Positions 60,201 to 64,000 of a DNA stretch of 64,000 bases are shown here, one piece after another. The position numbers and the translations under genes were made by a program. Within the stretch, counting starts at the first letter, position 1. The number at the start of each line of letters is the position of its first letter. Below the pieces are notes generated by a model, which worked only from the letters and a program-made list of their open reading frames with translations, searched no databases and was not told where the DNA came from. Origin of the DNA: Scatophagus argus (taxonomy: Eukaryota > Chordata > Actinopteri > Scatophagidae); NCBI RefSeq assembly GCF_020382885.2, contig NC_058506.1:14672318-14736317 (forward strand), read 5' to 3'.

Positions 60201-63200
60201 GTTTTTTGTGTGCAGACGATGACATCAGGCAGTCGGAGGGCTTTAAAAACGTGTCTCTGGGCAACGTGGTGGCTGTAGCCTATGCTGCACAAAAAGAAAA
60301 ACTCACCTTCCTGGGGGAGGAGGACAAGGTAACTCATGCAGCTTCCTGAGTCTCTTTCACACCCGCTCTCGTCTTTGTCAGACCCTTCCATAATTACACA
60401 TTCTCCTGCACTCTTGTGTTGATTTTTGCTGTAGGATTTGTTTGTCAAATGGAAAGGACCTTCATTCGAGGTGCAGGTTGGACTTCATGAGCTGCTGGGA
60501 CATGGAAGTGGAAAACTCTTTGTCCAGGTCAGTCAAACATGCTCACATAAGCTCGTATCAGCACCAGAGAGAGCTAACCTTGATCATTTATGGCCACATG
60601 AATGTTGAATACCCTATGCACAAACAATTACTTGTGAGCAATCACAGTGATATTAAGATTTTAAAATATTTGCTGATATAATCTGTTTCTTTTTACTTCT
60701 GTCAAAATGTGAAAAATAAGATAATCCTTTAACAGAAACAGATTTAAACAAGATGTCCTTCAAGGTTTTAATTTGATTGAAGAATTATCAATGAGGAAGT
60801 AAAACCTGATTTGGGTTTGTTTTGTTCAAACTCTTCTTGCAGGATGACAAGGGCAAATTTAACTTTGACCAGAGTAAAGTGACCAACCCAGAGACTGGAG
60901 AACTGGTGAGCTTGTTTGTTTGCACGCCTGTTTTTAACAAATCGGTCTCTTTGGCAGAAAGACACTGAAGGTGTGAGTGTGTCTTTTAGGTGTCCAGTTG
61001 GTATGAGGGCAGCGAGACATGGGACAGTAAATTCTCCACGATTGCTTCCTCTTATGAAGAATGTCGTGCTGAGTGTGTCGGACTCCACCTGTGTCTCAAC
61101 AAGCAAGTGCTCAGGTGCGTTGTGTTTTGCGTGTAACCTGCACTCACTTTCTGTTGTGTGTTATGTATAATCATGTAACTAAATGTCCTATGACAAGCGT
61201 GTCATCATGTTGTTTAGATTATTTTTACATGAGAATTATTTTAATTATGTTTCTTCATTCTGCTAAATGTGAGGAGATTTGTGTTTTCCAGCATTTTTGG
61301 GCATGAGGGCGAGGATGCGGATAATGTGGTGTACATGAACTGGCTCAGCATGGTCAGAGCTGGACTGCTGGGCCTGGAGTTCTACACGCCTGAGAGCGCG
61401 AGCTGGAGACAGGTAATCAGTCTGCTCGCCCTAACATGCTGTCTCTGTCTCCAGGGCTGGCACTGAAGAGACTTAACCTTTTTCATTTAGGTGCCACCAA
61501 CAATGCATTTTAATAGAATACTTTAACGTGTTACATAAGTGATTGCAAACAGAATGCAGGTACAGATAAATAACATCAGATGCTTTCAGATGTGGGAGCA
61601 GGTGGACCTGGCACAACAACATTTTTATTGAGAGCAAAAAATAGCCACCCACATCAGCAGCCAAATTCATAATCAAGACAACTATCTTGTTGCGTGCAAA
61701 GAATGGTGGAGCGGTACACGGCACGGTCTCACACATGTGACACACACACGCTCTGCACTGACGAAATAATTTACATTAAATGTCTTTATAGGGTAAAATT
61801 TGTTCATAGGCACATCTCTGCACACCCAGTTGGTGTTGTTTAAATAATAATAAAAAAAGAATGCATATTAGATACAATCAGATCTGCCAAATTTCCAGCT
61901 CACTGCTGCGACCAATGAAAATGTTTAGTCGTGCTTGACAGATATTTGGGTGCATGTGCGACCATAACGATCCCACCCTGGGGCTCCGTCTCCCACTCTT
62001 TACTTGGACTGGATTGCAAAACGTAATGAGTCATAGCTTTCATTTATATGGAACTTTAGACATACGTAGTGTTAGATCAACAGTGTTTATAAGACAAGTC
62101 ATCATACAGATCACTAAGCATGTGGTTCTTACAACCTGACTGGCTCAGCTTTATGTATTTGTGACGTTTTATAATACAGTTTAAACTAAGTCTCTCTGTG
62201 TTTACGTGAATGTCAGAAGATGTATACAGTGTATGTCATATGTATGGTGTGTGTCTCAGGCTCACATGCAGGCTCGTTTTGTGATCCTGCGTGTTCTGCT
62301 GGAGGCCGGGGAGGGCCTGGTGTGTCTGGAGGAAATGACGGGACAGGATGGCAAACCTGATGCTCGAATCACTTTGGACCGAAGCAAGATCCACACCGTG
62401 GGCAAGAACGCCATCAGCAGGTTCCTGCGTAAACTGCAGGTATGTCCACACTTCTGGCAGACAATTGTCCAGACAGCATACAACAAATCCTGAAAAAGAA
62501 AATATAGGAATCTAGTGAAATGAAAGTAATACATCGTAGGTACTTTTCAGTGAAATTGCGCCAACACACAACTCATCATTCCTTTTTTTTGTTTTTAAAC
62601 TTTCAATTACTTGAAGGTGCTGTGTGTAGTTTACTTGTGAACAGACTAAGGTTTCTCACTAAAACTCAGTGCGTATCATTGAGGCCTAAAATAAATAATC
62701 AGAATAAATGCGATGAATCCATTTTTCCTCATAAAACATTTGCAAAGTAGATTTTTTTTAACATTCGGAAACCTGCTTTAAACCTGTTTATCATGAGTAA
62801 ATAATCTTCTTTTATGCCTTTGTTGGAAGATAACTGCTTCAAACTAACTTTATACTAAGATGACATGAAAAAATAATAACCCCTTGCTGACTGTGAACTC
62901 CTAGCTTGTTAGCCTATGTCTTAAAAAAATGATCGAATTAGCGCAGTTTCCAAAAAGTGTAAATGTAAAAATGGCCGTTGATGTTGAGTGATACGAATAT
63001 TATAATTAATCATCTCTCTGATCCTGTTGATTTCACCCACCTCCACAGCCAACACATTTCCAACCTGATTTCACTGTTTTGTAGGTCTTTAAGTCGACAG
63101 CAGATGTGGTTGGTGGCAGGGCTCTCTATGAGGGCTATTCCACTGTCAACGACACCGGTACCCACAACTTCCTGCGTCTGAGGGAGACCGTCTTGCTGAG

Positions 63201-63479
63201 GAAGGAAGTTCGTAAGATATTTGTCCAGGCCAACAGCAGAGTCAGTGGTAAGTACCTGCATCTGACGGTTCCCTTATGTTCAGAAATGCGATCGTAAAGT
63301 ATTCACTTTGTGCCTGCCTCTGTGTGTGCTTTCCAGGGGACACCGTAGAGCTGGTGGAATACGAAGGCAGCGCAGCAGGTTTGATTCGCTCCTTCGCTGA
63401 GCGGTTCCCAGACGACGCAGAGCAGCTGGAGGCTGACCTCTTGGAAATGAACAAAAGAGACGCCCCCTGCTGGTGTTGA
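57221..63479 (+). CDS. dpp3: Dipeptidyl peptidase III
   Basis: Cytosolic zinc exopeptidase (family M49) that releases N-terminal dipeptides from short peptides such as enkephalins and angiotensins; mammalian DPP3 also binds KEAP1. Coding exons: 57221-57345, 57495-57639, 57743-57832, 58130-58267, 58405-58479, 58658-58748, 58949-59079, 59364-59494, 59661-59719, 59921-60115, 60216-60328, 60435-60527, 60843-60905, 60990-61114, 61292-61412, 62260-62439, 63085-63247, 63337-63479. They total 726 aa (human 737). The zinc motif HELLGH is H449-E450-L-L-G-H454, and the third ligand is the second Glu of EECRAEC, E507, both one residue from the human numbering. A full-length, apparently functional enzyme. 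The HELLGH Gly-His pair marks M49 rather than the shorter HExxH of most zinc peptidases. The start has A at -3 and G at +4. Confidence 0.98.
59629..59651. repeat. (CCT)n run at a dpp3 acceptor
   Basis: A CCT trinucleotide run forms the polypyrimidine tract directly before the acceptor of the exon at 59661. Confidence 0.9.
61413..62259. other. dpp3 intron 15, no feature seen
   Basis: About 850 bases without an exon or a recognisable repeat family. The sequence around 61560-61760 looks atypical but I could not place it. Confidence 0.4.
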
Positions 63480-64000
63480 TGGAAGGACGCTGTGATCCGA
63501 GGGCTTTAAAAATGCCAGCTGAAATCAAATTTTTTTCTTTAACATGTGAAAGCAAACTGAATTTTAATGGATGTGGATGTCTTAATGTATACGCATAAAA
63601 GAAGTACAGATACAAATCTTTTTACAAAACACTTCTGAGTAGAATTAAAGTTTCATACTTAAAGCCATAAAGATAGAACGGATCTGCCAAAGACACAATT
63701 CAAAGTTTTTACAGCCACGGTCCAATTTCAGGTTTATCTTTGATAACAGAATCAAATCAGAATTAATGAGCTGATAATTAATACCACACAGTCACTCTTC
63801 TAGATGCATTTATGGAATCCGTTTTTCTAATAAGACATTCAGATTTGTCCATTAAACCGATGCTGCCTATTAATAAAAATGATTTCTATGTATAAAAGTG
63901 TATGCAAGTGACTGTAGGTATGCCTCACTTTTTAATTGTGACAGTCAAAAATTGGCTCCAGATATTCATGAAATTATAATTACGACATGATTTGTCTGTG
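63480..64000 (+). other. dpp3 3' UTR and flank
   Basis: ATTAAA at 63644-63649 is the likely poly(A) signal, 165 bases past the stop; an AATAAA near 63873 is an alternative. No further gene begins before the window ends. Confidence 0.6.

Overview
The window is nuclear DNA from a ray-finned fish, most likely a percomorph teleost. The genes have many short introns with GT-AG borders, CA/TG microsatellites are common, and a DANA/V-SINE-type SINE with a perfect target-site duplication sits in an intron, beside several old dispersed repeats that I recall from percomorph genomes. I see no bacterial operons, no CRISPR array and no intact autonomous transposon.

Layout, left to right. Seven protein genes all lie on the + strand: arr3 (cone arrestin, 938-5310), znrd2 (zinc-ribbon protein, formerly SSSCA1, 6642-8075), fam89b (LRAP25, 9597-10449), ehbp1l1 (giant EH-domain-binding-protein-1-like protein, 13459-39398), rce1 (CaaX prenyl protease 2, 40985-43782), cd248 (endosialin, 51141-54835) and dpp3 (dipeptidyl peptidase III, 57221-63479). 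The only gene seen on the - strand is tRNA-Ser(GCT) at 55426-55507, between cd248 and the dpp3 promoter. The largest gene-free stretch, 43.8-51.1 kb, holds microsatellites, polypurine tracts and an old interspersed repeat.

Six of the seven genes have human orthologues on 11q13 (znrd2, fam89b, ehbp1l1, rce1, cd248, dpp3), so this is a conserved block. arr3 is the exception: its human orthologue is on Xq13. The genes are not a pathway. Most are housekeeping or trafficking genes (zinc ribbon, Rab effector, CaaX protease, cytosolic peptidase), with one photoreceptor gene and one stromal membrane receptor. One functional link is visible: the Ehbp1l1 chain ends in a CaaX-like CVLQ, and the next gene encodes the protease that trims CaaX proteins.

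I built exon models by hand from reading frame, splice signals and recalled family sequence. In every model the coding length is a multiple of three: ehbp1l1 30 exons/3073 aa, dpp3 18 coding exons/726 aa, cd248 2 exons/708 aa, arr3 16 coding exons/about 381 aa, rce1 8 exons/311 aa, znrd2 4 exons/227 aa, fam89b 2 exons/179 aa. The most unusual content is in ehbp1l1, where two huge exons encode about 350 and 545 residues of Glu/Arg/Lys-rich helix, one with exact 63-bp tandem repeats. cd248 has an apparent GC-AG intron inside its lectin domain and five EGF modules. I did not find a convincing wholly new biological system; the hunt list gives the anomalies that seem real.
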